From CAYUVH01 sp964448135 (GTDB lineage Bacteria > Verrucomicrobiota > Verrucomicrobiia > Limisphaerales > UBA8199), in assembly GCA_964448135.1 (NCBI GenBank), contig CAYUVH010000059.1, forward strand, positions 131,587 through 195,586: a stretch of 64,000 nucleotides of DNA, written 5' to 3'. Every line of letters starts with the position of its first letter. Position 1 is the first letter of the stretch. The notes under the pieces are model-generated. The model was not told the origin of the DNA, did not search any database, and saw only the letters and a program-made list of their open reading frames with translations. A program made the position numbers and the translations under genes. Below, piece by piece: positions 17,007-25,392 of the stretch.

Positions 17007-18827
17007 CTACCACTTCCCCAAGCGCGATTTGAGCAGGGCGAAGTGTTCCAGCAGTTTGCCGCGGTCTTCCTCCAGGTAGTGCGCGGGAAGATAGCGCTTG
17101 TCCGAGCAGGCCAGCACGGCCGCGAGTTCCTGCAGCGCCAGGAGATTGGGATCGAGCGGGTCAATGAAGGAGGTGACGGCTTCTTCAATGTCACCGCGCT
17201 GGACATCCAGGTCACGTTTGGCGAGCACTGCCTTTTCCTTGGAGCGGATGAGAATGGATTCCACATCACTGCCGGTGAGCGGTTCGTGGCCGAGAGTTTG
17301 CTTCACGTAATCCAGGATCGGCTCCGAAAGCGCAATGCCTTTCACCTTGGCGACGGTCTTGAAAAGTTCGAGGATGTCCTCCGACCCCTGCGCCGGGAAC
17401 AGCGGCAGACAAAGCCCGAAGCGGCCCTGGCGTTTCATATCAATCGCCAGCAAATCCGGACGGGAGGTCATGGCGACCCAGAGTTCGCGACCGCGCAGCG
17501 TGGAATCGCCAATGTGCGCGGCGAAGGCGGCGAAGACGCGGCCGGAAACCCCCGCGTCGCCATCGGCTTCGCGGGTACCGAACACCGCGTCGGCTTCGTC
17601 CACGACCACGATAACCGGTCCCAGCGCACGAATGGTCATGAGGATGCGCGCCTGCTGCCGCTCGGTGTCCCCTACCCACTTGGAGCGGAAGTCGCCCATT
17701 TCCATAACGGGCAAACCGCACTCACTCGCGAAACAATCTATGAGAAATGATTTACCGACGCCGACGCGGCCAGGCACGAGAATGCCGCGTTCGAGGACGT
17801 CGCCTTTGCCATTTTTGATCAGCCAGGCAAGCTCGCGCAGGCGCTTCTTGGCGGCAACATGAGTGGCCACGCGATCGAGGCTCACGCCCGGTTTGGGATC
17901 CTTGAAGCGCACGAGGCCCTGGCAATACTCCTCGATCAACCGCTTCTTGCCCGCGGTAACGTGCTCCTGGCTGACACGCGCGCCATTGCGCACGGCCTCC
18001 GCGAGCAAATGCCGGATACGCAGCAGATTCAGGCCGGAAGTGCGCGCGGCGAGTTCAGCGGGCGTGAAGTCGGACCACTCGGCGAACGGTTTGTCATCGG
18101 CCAGACTCTCGGGCCAGCCGGATTGGAGAAACGCGAGCCGGTCTTCGTTGTCCGGCAAATCAATCCGGACCTGGGCGACGTAAGGGTTTTGCAACAGGCG
18201 CGAATTGAGTTCGCTCGCGGATTCGGTGACCAGAACCACGCCGATGTCGAGCCGGGCCAGTTCGGGGGCGGCGGCCCATTTGAGAAACGTGACGGCGTTC
18301 ATCCGCTCGTCGTTGCTGGCGTTGGCTTCCTCGACCGCGGGAATCAGCTTTTCCGGAAAATCAATGATCAGCGTGACGCCGCGCCACTTTTCCTTTTCTT
18401 CGGCGACACGCAGAAAAAAGCGCCGCAGCAAGGGCGCCAGGCGGACAAAATCCCGCGGCGGGCCGGCTTGGTGGAAATTGGTGTTTTCGACGTTATCGTA
18501 GATTTCGAGCCACTCGAAGAACCGCTTCTGCATGTCGTTCGAACCGAACGTGAGCCCGTCGCTGATATCGTAAAACAGCAGGCAGGAGCGCTCGGGAAAA
18601 AGCCGGCGCACGAGAAAAGTTTTTAGCGGGACATACTTGAGCCCTTCGGCGTCCTGGATCGGGAAGAGGTCGAAGATGTTCCCGTGCAGCACGAATAGCG
18701 CGTACGTCCCGCTGTTCCAGCGCCGCGCCAGTTCCAGCCCCCAGGCGCGCAGCGGCAGGCGGGTGGCGGGCGTTTTGCCGGTAACGTCGAGGTCGGCGAC
18801 GGTGGCGGATTTGGCGTCCGTTTTCAT
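17007..18827 (-). CDS. AAA+ ATPase with degenerate N-terminal domain, envelope cluster
   Basis: 606 residues. The N-terminal half (about 35-300) looks like an inactive ATPase-like or Ycf46-type domain (FVLHGNIFDLFP near 46-57, no P-loop). The C-terminal AAA+ domain (about 320-560) has Walker A GRVGVGKS at 353-360, a pore-loop-like SKWVGDTER at 383-391, Walker B VIVVVDEADAVF at 405-416 and RQGRFGL, the sensor/Arg-finger region of FtsH/p97-type ATPases. No membrane segment or protease site. Its start overlaps the stop of the upstream coiled-coil gene (18824-18827, ATGA). It is the last gene of the seven-gene envelope cluster and likely remodels one of its partners, perhaps the PspA-like protein. 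Confidence 0.8.
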   Translation of the reverse strand: MKTDAKSATVADLDVTGKTPATRLPLRAWGLELARRWNSGTYALFVLHGNIFDLFPIQDAEGLKYVPLKTFLVRRLFPERSCLLFYDISDGLTFGSNDMQKRFFEWLEIYDNVENTNFHQAGPPRDFVRLAPLLRRFFLRVAEEKEKWRGVTLIIDFPEKLIPAVEEANASNDERMNAVTFLKWAAAPELARLDIGVVLVTESASELNSRLLQNPYVAQVRIDLPDNEDRLAFLQSGWPESLADDKPFAEWSDFTPAELAARTSGLNLLRIRHLLAEAVRNGARVSQEHVTAGKKRLIEEYCQGLVRFKDPKPGVSLDRVATHVAAKKRLRELAWLIKNGKGDVLERGILVPGRVGVGKSFLIDCFASECGLPVMEMGDFRSKWVGDTERQQARILMTIRALGPVIVVVDEADAVFGTREADGDAGVSGRVFAAFAAHIGDSTLRGRELWVAMTSRPDLLAIDMKRQGRFGLCLPLFPAQGSEDILELFKTVAKVKGIALSEPILDYVKQTLGHEPLTGSDVESILIRSKEKAVLAKRDLDVQRGDIEEAVTSFIDPLDPNLLALQELAAVLACSDKRYLPAHYLEEDRGKLLEHFALLKSRLGKW

Positions 18828-19813
18828 TGGGATTGTTGCTGGCGGGAATTGGTCCGCTTCGCAAATGGCACTCCCTTGATGATCGGCGGCGGAGTGGCGC
18901 CCGAGGCCGGCACGGGAGGCAGCGGCGCCTCATAGCCGATGCGTTGCTGGGTCTCGGGAATGTCGCTCATCAGGTCCTTGAACTCATCCAGTTCCGAGAG
19001 CCATTTGTTGGTCTGGTCGAGATGCTCAACGGTCGCGTCGATGCGAGCGGTCAGAGCATCGGCATTCTTCGTCGCCACGGCGTCGGCGCGCAGCAACTTG
19101 ATCTGCTGGTCGAGGCGATCCTGTTCGGACATGACGAGCGCGAGATTCTGCTCCGCTTGTTCGATGCGTTTTTGGCGCTTGCGCAGCACTTCGAGACGGT
19201 CGAGGCGCGAGCCCAGGAAGCGTTGCTTTGCTTCCACGCCAGCGGTGTCGCCTTTGGCTTTCAGGGCATCCATCTCCGTACCGAGCCGGGCGATCTCCGC
19301 CTCGGCCTCTTTCAATACGTTCGGAATATCCTCTTCGTGTTCGGTATTGAGAAATTGCGACAGTGATTGCTCGATGCTCAGGAGGCGAAGAAAGGTCCAC
19401 ATCAGCTCGTCGAGCTTGCGTAGACGCGGATCGTTGCCAGGTTCGGCGGCGGCGGCCAGAGGGTTGTCGCGGCTGGCGGCTTCGATATCGCGGCACACCC
19501 GGGCCAGGGCGAGATAGCGGGCGCGGCGGTCCGGGGAAAGGCACGCCAGCATCGCTTCACGACGGCGAGTGAACTCGGCGAGTCTGGCCAGCTCGTCCAC
19601 CCGGGAGGCGGATTCGCGGCGGCGATCCACCCAATGCTTGAAGAACGGCAGATCGGGTCCGTAAATCCAGCCGACCGCATAGGCCGTGGCGCCGATGATC
19701 AGGCCCAACCCCGTGGCGCTCAGGAACCCGACACCCAGCGTGAACAGCCCCAGCGCCGCGTGATGCGGGCTGCCCAGGAACTCGCGGTGATAATTTGGGG
19801 CCGGCGCGTCCAT
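18824..19813 (-). CDS. Coiled-coil membrane protein, envelope cluster
   Basis: 329 residues. A hydrophobic hairpin (about residues 18-52) anchors it near the N-terminus. The rest is long, charged coiled coil (about 60-285) with many Arg, Glu and Leu, and a Pro-rich tail ending KRTNSRQQQSQ. I recognise no named family. It is translationally coupled to the AAA+ ATPase gene, so it may be the membrane receptor or substrate of that ATPase. A 194-bp gap with a palindromic repeat separates it from the ABC ATPase gene upstream. Confidence 0.7.
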   Translation of the reverse strand: MDAPAPNYHREFLGSPHHAALGLFTLGVGFLSATGLGLIIGATAYAVGWIYGPDLPFFKHWVDRRRESASRVDELARLAEFTRRREAMLACLSPDRRARYLALARVCRDIEAASRDNPLAAAAEPGNDPRLRKLDELMWTFLRLLSIEQSLSQFLNTEHEEDIPNVLKEAEAEIARLGTEMDALKAKGDTAGVEAKQRFLGSRLDRLEVLRKRQKRIEQAEQNLALVMSEQDRLDQQIKLLRADAVATKNADALTARIDATVEHLDQTNKWLSELDEFKDLMSDIPETQQRIGYEAPLPPVPASGATPPPIIKGVPFAKRTNSRQQQSQ

Positions 19814-19881
19814 GTTCAGGATGGGCTCACATTAATGCGATTTTGGCCCGAAGACACGCGGAAAGAAAAGCAAGCGCCGCT

Positions 19882-19953
19882 GGAGCGCCCGTCTCTGAAC
19901 GGGCGCGTTATCGCAGCCCAACGGTAACGCGCTCGTTCAGAGACGGGCGCTCC
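19882..19953. repeat. Palindromic repeat, GCGCCCGTCTCTGAACGG family, copy 1
   Basis: Two 29-nt arms (19882-19910 and 19925-19953) that are reverse complements with one mismatch, separated by 14 nt. The arm core is GCGCCCGTCTCTGAACGG. A second copy is at 38521-38602. It lies inside the envelope cluster between the ABC ATPase gene and the coiled-coil gene, where it could attenuate the last two genes. Confidence 0.8.
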
Positions 19954-20007
19954 CTTGCTGCGGAAGGAAAGGTGCTTTGCTTCGTGATTCGCAATCATCA
20001 CGAAGCC

Positions 20008-20910
20008 CTAGACTTTCACGCTCGACGGCGCGGGCGATTCCTCCTCGAGGCGGCGGAGCAGGCTCTGGCAAAAATTGATGAACCACGGCTTGCGGCGACT
20101 TTCCTCGGGAGGCTCGGCGGGACGCGGGACCCGCAGAACATCCACCAGGCGGCCGGGACTTGGAGCCATGAGGAAAACCCGGTCGCCCAGATACACCGCT
20201 TCCTCCACCGAGTGCGTCACCAGAAAAACCGTGGTCTGCTGCTCCATCCACAGATTGATCAGCAATTCCTGCATGCGCAGACGGATGCCGGGATCCAGCG
20301 CGCCAAATGGCTCGTCCATCAACAGAATCCGGGGCTGAAGAATCAGCGTGGCCGCGATGGCCACTCGCTGTTGCATGCCGCCGGAAAGCTCGGAAGAATA
20401 TTTCTTCTCGCAACCTTCGAGGCCGACGCGCTTCACCCATTCCGCGGCGCGGTCGTGCCGTTCGGAGCGCGACAGGCCACGCAGCTTCAAACCAAACGAG
20501 ACATTGTCGAGGACATTGAGGTGCGGCAGCAGCGAGTATTTCTGGTCCACCAGGCCGCGATCGGGACCGGGCTCTTCGATCGGACGGCCCTGCACCAGCA
20601 CTTCCCCGCTCGTGGGAGGAAAGTGAGGCTTCAAGCCGGCAATGATGCGCAGCACCGTGGACTTGCCACAGCCCGAGGGGCCTACAATCGTAACCAGTTC
20701 GCCGAGGTTGGGAATATCTTCAATGGTGAAACTGACGTCCTGAATCGCGAGACGGGCGTCGGGGCCTTCACCGAATTTCTTGCTGACATTCTTGAAGGTG
20801 ACGACATCCGGGGGCGCCAGCAAAGCGGGTTGCCCCGGCGCTGCTGGTGCTGTGGCTGCCGGAGCCGCGGGGGTTGTGCCTCCGGTCGGGGCATGGGGCT
20901 TTTCGCTCAT
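20008..20910 (-). CDS. NitT/TauT-type ABC transporter ATPase, envelope cluster
   Basis: 300 residues from the ATG at 20910, 2 nt after the permease stop; a long upstream extension would lie out of frame over the permease and is rejected. After a Pro/Ala-rich leader (about 1-35) come Walker A GPSGCGKSTVLR, Q-loop VDQKYSLLPHLNV, signature LSGGMQQRVAIAATL, Walker B RILLMDEPFGALDP and the H-loop LVTHSVEEAVYLGDRVFLM, all typical of TauB/SsuB/NrtD ATPases. It energises import by the adjacent permease. Its binding protein is the OmpA fusion encoded upstream. Confidence 0.88.
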   Translation of the reverse strand: MSEKPHAPTGGTTPAAPAATAPAAPGQPALLAPPDVVTFKNVSKKFGEGPDARLAIQDVSFTIEDIPNLGELVTIVGPSGCGKSTVLRIIAGLKPHFPPTSGEVLVQGRPIEEPGPDRGLVDQKYSLLPHLNVLDNVSFGLKLRGLSRSERHDRAAEWVKRVGLEGCEKKYSSELSGGMQQRVAIAATLILQPRILLMDEPFGALDPGIRLRMQELLINLWMEQQTTVFLVTHSVEEAVYLGDRVFLMAPSPGRLVDVLRVPRPAEPPEESRRKPWFINFCQSLLRRLEEESPAPSSVKV

Positions 20911-20912
20911 GG

Positions 20913-21770
20913 CTAGCGGTTGCGCCGGTAAGGAAACAACAGATTTCCGCCCAGCCGCCAAAGTTGGTCGCAGGCCACGGCAATCAACACGATCACCATG
21001 ATAATGGCGAAGATCGCGCCAGTCTGACTGCGCCGGTTCGAGACTTCTATGAGGCCGCCCAGCCCGTATTGCGGCCGGACCAGTACTTCGGCCATGATGA
21101 TCCAGCCCCAGCCCACGCCGTAGACGCCCCGCAGATGGTCCCAGATGTTGGCCTGCGCCACGGGAAACAGCACGTGTCGCACGAGCTGCCATTGCGTCGC
21201 CCCTTTGGTGACCGCCACATCCAGAAAAGCCGTCGGCACATCGGCGATATCCTTGATGACCAGCGGCAGCATGGCGACGAAACAGCCAATGAAGAGGAAG
21301 CCGATTTTCTGCGCCTCCCCGATGCCAAACCACGTCATGCTCAGCGGGATGAAGACCACGATCGGCACATAAGTACCCGCCAGTGAAAGCGGCCGAAAGA
21401 ATGCCGCAATCGGTGGGAACGTGGCCATGTACACTCCCAGCGGCAGCGCTATCAACGCCGCCAGGCTGAACCCCGCGGTCACCCGCAGCCATGAACACGC
21501 GGCACTCCGCACCAGCCCCTGTTCGAAGTGCAGCGGGCCAAATGATCTCACCACCTCGATGGGGCTGGGCAGGATCAGCGGTTTGACGATGCGGGAATCC
21601 AGTTCGCCGTGGGTCAGGAACCACCACACGCCCAGCACGAGCGCGATGAAGAGGACAGTCAAACCGACGGCCCGGGCGTCCGGCAAATCAGAATGAACCC
21701 TCAGTCTGCCCAAACGCACTACCAGCGTCAGGAGGACGACGAAAGCGACGGCGAACAGGAGAAAGTTCAC
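20913..21770 (-). CDS. NitT/TauT-type ABC transporter permease, envelope cluster
   Basis: 285 residues with about seven membrane segments. The coupling motif VAVTKGATQWQLVRHVLFPVA (EAA loop of the TauC/SsuC class) and WGWIIMAEVLV place it with nitrate/sulfonate/taurine permeases. Two extra N-terminal segments (about 1-20 and 35-53) precede the usual core. It lies 2 nt before the ATPase gene and 69 nt after the binding-protein/OmpA gene, completing an importer set. Substrate unknown. Confidence 0.87.
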   Translation of the reverse strand: MNFLLFAVAFVVLLTLVVRLGRLRVHSDLPDARAVGLTVLFIALVLGVWWFLTHGELDSRIVKPLILPSPIEVVRSFGPLHFEQGLVRSAACSWLRVTAGFSLAALIALPLGVYMATFPPIAAFFRPLSLAGTYVPIVVFIPLSMTWFGIGEAQKIGFLFIGCFVAMLPLVIKDIADVPTAFLDVAVTKGATQWQLVRHVLFPVAQANIWDHLRGVYGVGWGWIIMAEVLVRPQYGLGGLIEVSNRRSQTGAIFAIIMVIVLIAVACDQLWRLGGNLLFPYRRNR

Positions 21771-21839
21771 GGCACAGATTTGTGGATTTGGGCTCCCGGC
21801 TTAAGCCGGTCAGGTAGACGGGCCCCCAAACCGGAGTGC

Positions 21840-23636
21840 TTACGAACCGGTTTCGAGCGGGAAGACTTTTATTTCCACGCGGCGGTTCTTCTTGTTGTGC
21901 TCGGCGTTGCTCGGATCGGTGCAACCCGCCGCCGGATTATCCCAGCCATTGCCCACTACTTTGAACTTGTTCGGGTCGAAATGATATTTGTCCATGATCG
22001 CACGGCGCACGGAATCGGCGCGATCATAAGAAAGCTGCCGCACCAAGTCCGTCGGCACGATGCCCTTGCGGCTGGCATCCGTGTTACCCTCGATGATGAT
22101 ATAAGCGTTGCCGAACTTCCCCGCGAGTTTCCCGATTTCCTCAAGTGTGGCCGGGATGGTCGCGTCGTACTCGTTGTTCAGGTTCGCGTGATTCGGCTCG
22201 AAGCCAATCATCACCGACTTGGTCAACACCTGGCCCGGGCCGGCTTCGGCGCTGAGCTTCAGCAGCGCGTCCGGCTTGAAGGTCGGCTGCGAAAGATCGC
22301 GCACGTCCTTGTATTCATCAGCCAGGGCCGAGAGCACCTTCGCGGCCTTTACTTTCGCGGCGGGAACCGTGGTCGAAATGGTGCCCAGCGATTTGTAAAT
22401 CGTTGAAGCACTGTTCCACACGACTTCGAAATTCGCCGGGTTGAACGGATCGAGGAAGAACTTCGAATTCTCCCGGTAATTGGTCAGATGCGCGTCGCCC
22501 TCGACGATACCGCCGTCGCCGCCAATCATCTTGACGCAATCCCCTTCCGGCAGCTTGTAGGCCATCGCCAAAGCCTGCGCCGCTTTCTTCGGGTCCTTGC
22601 GCACGGCATCCATGCCTTCGAAAATGCCGCGCACCAGGCCGGTCACGATGTCGGGATGATCGCGATAAAAGTCGTTACGCACCGCCCAGACGTCCGCGAT
22701 GAGGTGGTTGGCCGTGCCGGTGGTGACCACCAGCCGGCTGCCCTTGAGATTATCGGTGATGCTGTAAATATCCGGCGACCAGCCCACGAACGCGTCGAAG
22801 CTGGGATCATTCACAAATATCTTTGCCGCCGAAGGCGCATCCGCCGCCCAACGAAAATCAACTTCGTTCGGGTCAATCCCCGCATCAATCAAGAGCGACA
22901 TGATGAGGTAATGGCTCGGCGAATTCTGCGCGAGGACGACTTTCCGCTTTTTCCCGCCGCTCGGGCGGAGGTCATTGATGTTGTGGATTTCGCCGCGGGC
23001 CACCACGCCGTCGCCGCCGCCGGAGAAGTCAATTTGCTGACAGACGACCGGCACCGTGCGGGAATCCTTCACCAATTCCGGGGCGAACAACGCAATCATG
23101 TCCAGGGTGCCCCAAAGAATGTGGCTCTTGCCGGCCGCGAACAAATCGCGCGCGCGCACCGGGTCATCCACAATGCTCAAGCGCACGTAGAAACCATACT
23201 TCTTGTAAAAGACACTCTGGTCGTTCGGATCCATGCCGGCATTGGCGACGATGATCGGCGCCCAGCCCGGCCAGACGTTGATCGGGAATTCCACCACGAG
23301 CTTGCCGTCCTTCATTTCCTTGGCGTATTCACTCACGCCCGCCACGGCCGGGATACCTGAGCGTTCCACCAGGGTCGCGGCGTTGGTGCCGATCAGGAGC
23401 GGGATATCGGCCGGCGCGGTTTTCACCTTCTCGATGTCCTGCTTCACTTTGGCGACGTCCACCGAGTCGGGCTGGCCGGATTTCAGCCTGTCCATCTCCT
23501 GCTTCAACTTTGCCATGTCCACCGGCTGGCTCTGGCCGTGTGATTGCGGAGCGATCTTGTCCCACCAGCGATAAACGCCGAATCCCACCACTCCCAGCAG
23601 GAGCAGGGTCAATACGATTTTACCTCGAGTTGTCAT
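21840..23636 (-). CDS. Membrane-anchored ABC substrate-binding protein fused to OmpA domain
   Basis: 598 residues. One N-terminal membrane anchor (about 6-24), a charged helical linker with repeated DxxKxKQxxEK (about 35-75), then a periplasmic NMT1/TauA-type binding domain (about 95-430; PINVWPGWAPIIVANAGM, ILWGTLDMIALFAPELV, SFDAFVGWSPDIYSI). The C-terminal ~120 residues are an OmpA-type peptidoglycan-binding domain with EGNTDA, SYDRADSVRRAI and NRRVEIKVF, including the Asp and Arg that hold diaminopimelate. The fusion would tether an importer to the cell wall. It is the third gene of the cluster; the permease follows. Confidence 0.85.
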   Translation of the reverse strand: MTTRGKIVLTLLLLGVVGFGVYRWWDKIAPQSHGQSQPVDMAKLKQEMDRLKSGQPDSVDVAKVKQDIEKVKTAPADIPLLIGTNAATLVERSGIPAVAGVSEYAKEMKDGKLVVEFPINVWPGWAPIIVANAGMDPNDQSVFYKKYGFYVRLSIVDDPVRARDLFAAGKSHILWGTLDMIALFAPELVKDSRTVPVVCQQIDFSGGGDGVVARGEIHNINDLRPSGGKKRKVVLAQNSPSHYLIMSLLIDAGIDPNEVDFRWAADAPSAAKIFVNDPSFDAFVGWSPDIYSITDNLKGSRLVVTTGTANHLIADVWAVRNDFYRDHPDIVTGLVRGIFEGMDAVRKDPKKAAQALAMAYKLPEGDCVKMIGGDGGIVEGDAHLTNYRENSKFFLDPFNPANFEVVWNSASTIYKSLGTISTTVPAAKVKAAKVLSALADEYKDVRDLSQPTFKPDALLKLSAEAGPGQVLTKSVMIGFEPNHANLNNEYDATIPATLEEIGKLAGKFGNAYIIIEGNTDASRKGIVPTDLVRQLSYDRADSVRRAIMDKYHFDPNKFKVVGNGWDNPAAGCTDPSNAEHNKKNRRVEIKVFPLETGS

Positions 23637-23662
23637 AGGTTCAGTTTCTGAGCATTACGGGT

Positions 23663-24421
23663 TTACTTCTCGGGGATCTGCTGGCGCGCGGGCGGGGTGG
23701 CGGCCGGCTGCGTCGAAGCGGCGACTTCCGGTTGCACCATGCCCATCTTCTTCTTGTACTCCTGGAAAAGGGCGGAGCCGCGGAGTTTGCGGGCTTCTTG
23801 CTGCCGGGAAACACCGGAGCCCATTTCCTTCGCCAAATCGAGGGTCGCGCGCATCTGGCCTTCGCCGGAGGCGGCGGACTGCCGGAGCTGCTGCATGGAC
23901 TGGCCCATTTCGCCGCCCATCATGCCCTGCAACTCGGTGATCGAGCTTTTCATCATGCCGGCAAGGCTGTCCAACGAGCGTCCGATGGCGACTTTGGCCT
24001 TCACGGTCTCGAATTCGCGCTGGAACCGCTGAATCTCTCGCAGGCTCTCGGCGATGATTTCCGTGTTCTGTTTGTAAAGCTGTTCGAGGCTGTCGGCCTG
24101 CGACTTGTTGTCGTTCAGATCGGCTTCGAGTGTCGCCAGTTCCTCGGCATAATGCGCCCCGTTCGCCTCGTCGTTCGCCGCCGCGGCGGCCTGGAGCAGG
24201 CTTTGCAACTCCTCGCGCTGGCGTTCCTGCTTTTTGATCTGATCGCGCAGCAGGGCAATCTGGCCGGCCAACTGGCCATTGGCATAATGCGCCTTGTCGG
24301 CCTTCGCTTTGGAATCGCGAATTCCGCGCTCGACTACCGCCTGGTTGATGGCATCGGTCTCCGTGGCTTTTTCCGCCATGAGGCCCATCCAGATAAACAG
24401 CCGTTTGATCGCTCTGAACAT
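23663..24421 (-). CDS. PspA/IM30-like coiled-coil membrane protein
   Basis: 252 residues. It starts with an amphipathic helix (MFRAIKRLFIWMGLM) and continues as long coiled coil (about 20-200) with QLAGQIALLRDQIKKQERQ, then a Gly/Met/Gln-rich part and a Pro/Ala tail. This arrangement is that of PspA/IM30 (ESCRT-III-like) proteins, which coat and repair the inner membrane. Overall length is close to PspA (about 220) plus a tail. It lies 13 nt after the vWA gene and 26 nt before the binding-protein/OmpA gene. A stress role for the cluster is inferred from this protein. Confidence 0.75.
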   Translation of the reverse strand: MFRAIKRLFIWMGLMAEKATETDAINQAVVERGIRDSKAKADKAHYANGQLAGQIALLRDQIKKQERQREELQSLLQAAAAANDEANGAHYAEELATLEADLNDNKSQADSLEQLYKQNTEIIAESLREIQRFQREFETVKAKVAIGRSLDSLAGMMKSSITELQGMMGGEMGQSMQQLRQSAASGEGQMRATLDLAKEMGSGVSRQQEARKLRGSALFQEYKKKMGMVQPEVAASTQPAATPPARQQIPEK

Positions 24422-24434
24422 AGGATTCCTTCTG

Positions 24435-25139
24435 CTACTTCTTTTTGGGTTCTTCGTCTTCCAACAGGATTTTCTTCTGCAGGATAAAATCCAACTGCGC
24501 GTTTAACTGCGGCTCGTCCGCGGCGCCCACCACCGTGGCGCCCAGTTTTTTCACGGCGGCGAACTCCTTCGCGTTTACATCGAACGCGATGAAGTGCACG
24601 GCCAGCTTGCCGTTCTTTTCCTGCGCGCGGGTGGTCAGTTTCGGCATGACCGCCTCGGGTTTCGGCTCAACCGTGTTCGCGCCGTCCGTGATAATCAGCA
24701 CATGTTTGCGGGGCTGCTTCGAATCGAGCAGGTTGTTACCTGCCAGCGAAAGCGCCTTGCCCAGGGGCGTGTTGCCCTTCGGCGAAGCAAAGTGGCCGGC
24801 CCATTCCTTCAGTTCGCCCGGACTAAAACGCTTCAGCTGGATTTCTTCCCTCACACCGTCGCCTTCAAAAATGATCAACCCGACGTCCACCGTGCCGTGG
24901 TTCGTCGCGTAGGCGGCAAGTTGTTTATCCACGGCGGTCAAAGCGCGGTTGGCGATCACGTATTTTGGCGAACCATGACCCTTTGCGTCGCGCACAACAC
25001 TTTTCATGCTGCCGGACGTATCATAGACAATTTCGAGGGCCAGCCCCTCGTCGTCGGCGGCAATGGCACGCAGCTCGGGCAAAGCACTCAACCCGATTAC
25101 CAGCGCCGCCAGTACCCTAATATGCGGAAAACGTTTCAT
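24435..25139 (-). CDS. Secreted von Willebrand factor A domain protein, envelope cluster
   Basis: 234 residues from the ATG at 25139 (MKRFPHIRVLAALVIGLSA); a frame reaching 25274 reads upstream sequence and is rejected. A signal peptide (about 1-27) leads to one vWA domain with a complete MIDAS: VYDTSGSM, GNTPLGKAL and ITDGANTVEP. Such domains bind metal and partner proteins. The tail ends EDEEPKKK. It is the first gene of the minus-strand cluster, 13 nt before the PspA-like gene, and is divergent from the glycan locus, so the promoter should be within 25140-25392. Confidence 0.82.
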   Translation of the reverse strand: MKRFPHIRVLAALVIGLSALPELRAIAADDEGLALEIVYDTSGSMKSVVRDAKGHGSPKYVIANRALTAVDKQLAAYATNHGTVDVGLIIFEGDGVREEIQLKRFSPGELKEWAGHFASPKGNTPLGKALSLAGNNLLDSKQPRKHVLIITDGANTVEPKPEAVMPKLTTRAQEKNGKLAVHFIAFDVNAKEFAAVKKLGATVVGAADEPQLNAQLDFILQKKILLEDEEPKKK

Positions 25140-25392
25140 TGTTTCAGGGCCCCGACTCGTGCCGCTCGCCGCACCTATCGCGGCAGAATTGCAAGAGCCC
25201 CGGCCTTTGTCAACGAATCTACCGGAGACTCCCCGGGCCGCATCTATAAAAGCCCCAATGGTTTGTAACCACAATTACAGGCGAATCCCAGCCGCCGGAA
25301 AGCGTGGGGCATGCTTGCATCCGGGGACAAATTTCCCAACCCTGTCATTCCATGCAGCAACGGCCAACCGCACGATTTGAGGCTCAAAACGA
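25140..25392. promoter_or_regulatory. Divergent intergenic region between envelope cluster and glycan locus
   Basis: This 253-bp gap should contain the promoters of both the minus-strand vWA-to-AAA+ cluster and the plus-strand glycan genes. I see no convincing -35/-10 pair or operator, and no repeat of the families found elsewhere in the window. Confidence 0.35.

Noticed and set aside
20911..21627. N-terminal extension of the ABC ATPase across the permease gene
   Set aside because: The permease is a full, conserved protein in another frame. The ATPase family starts near 20910.
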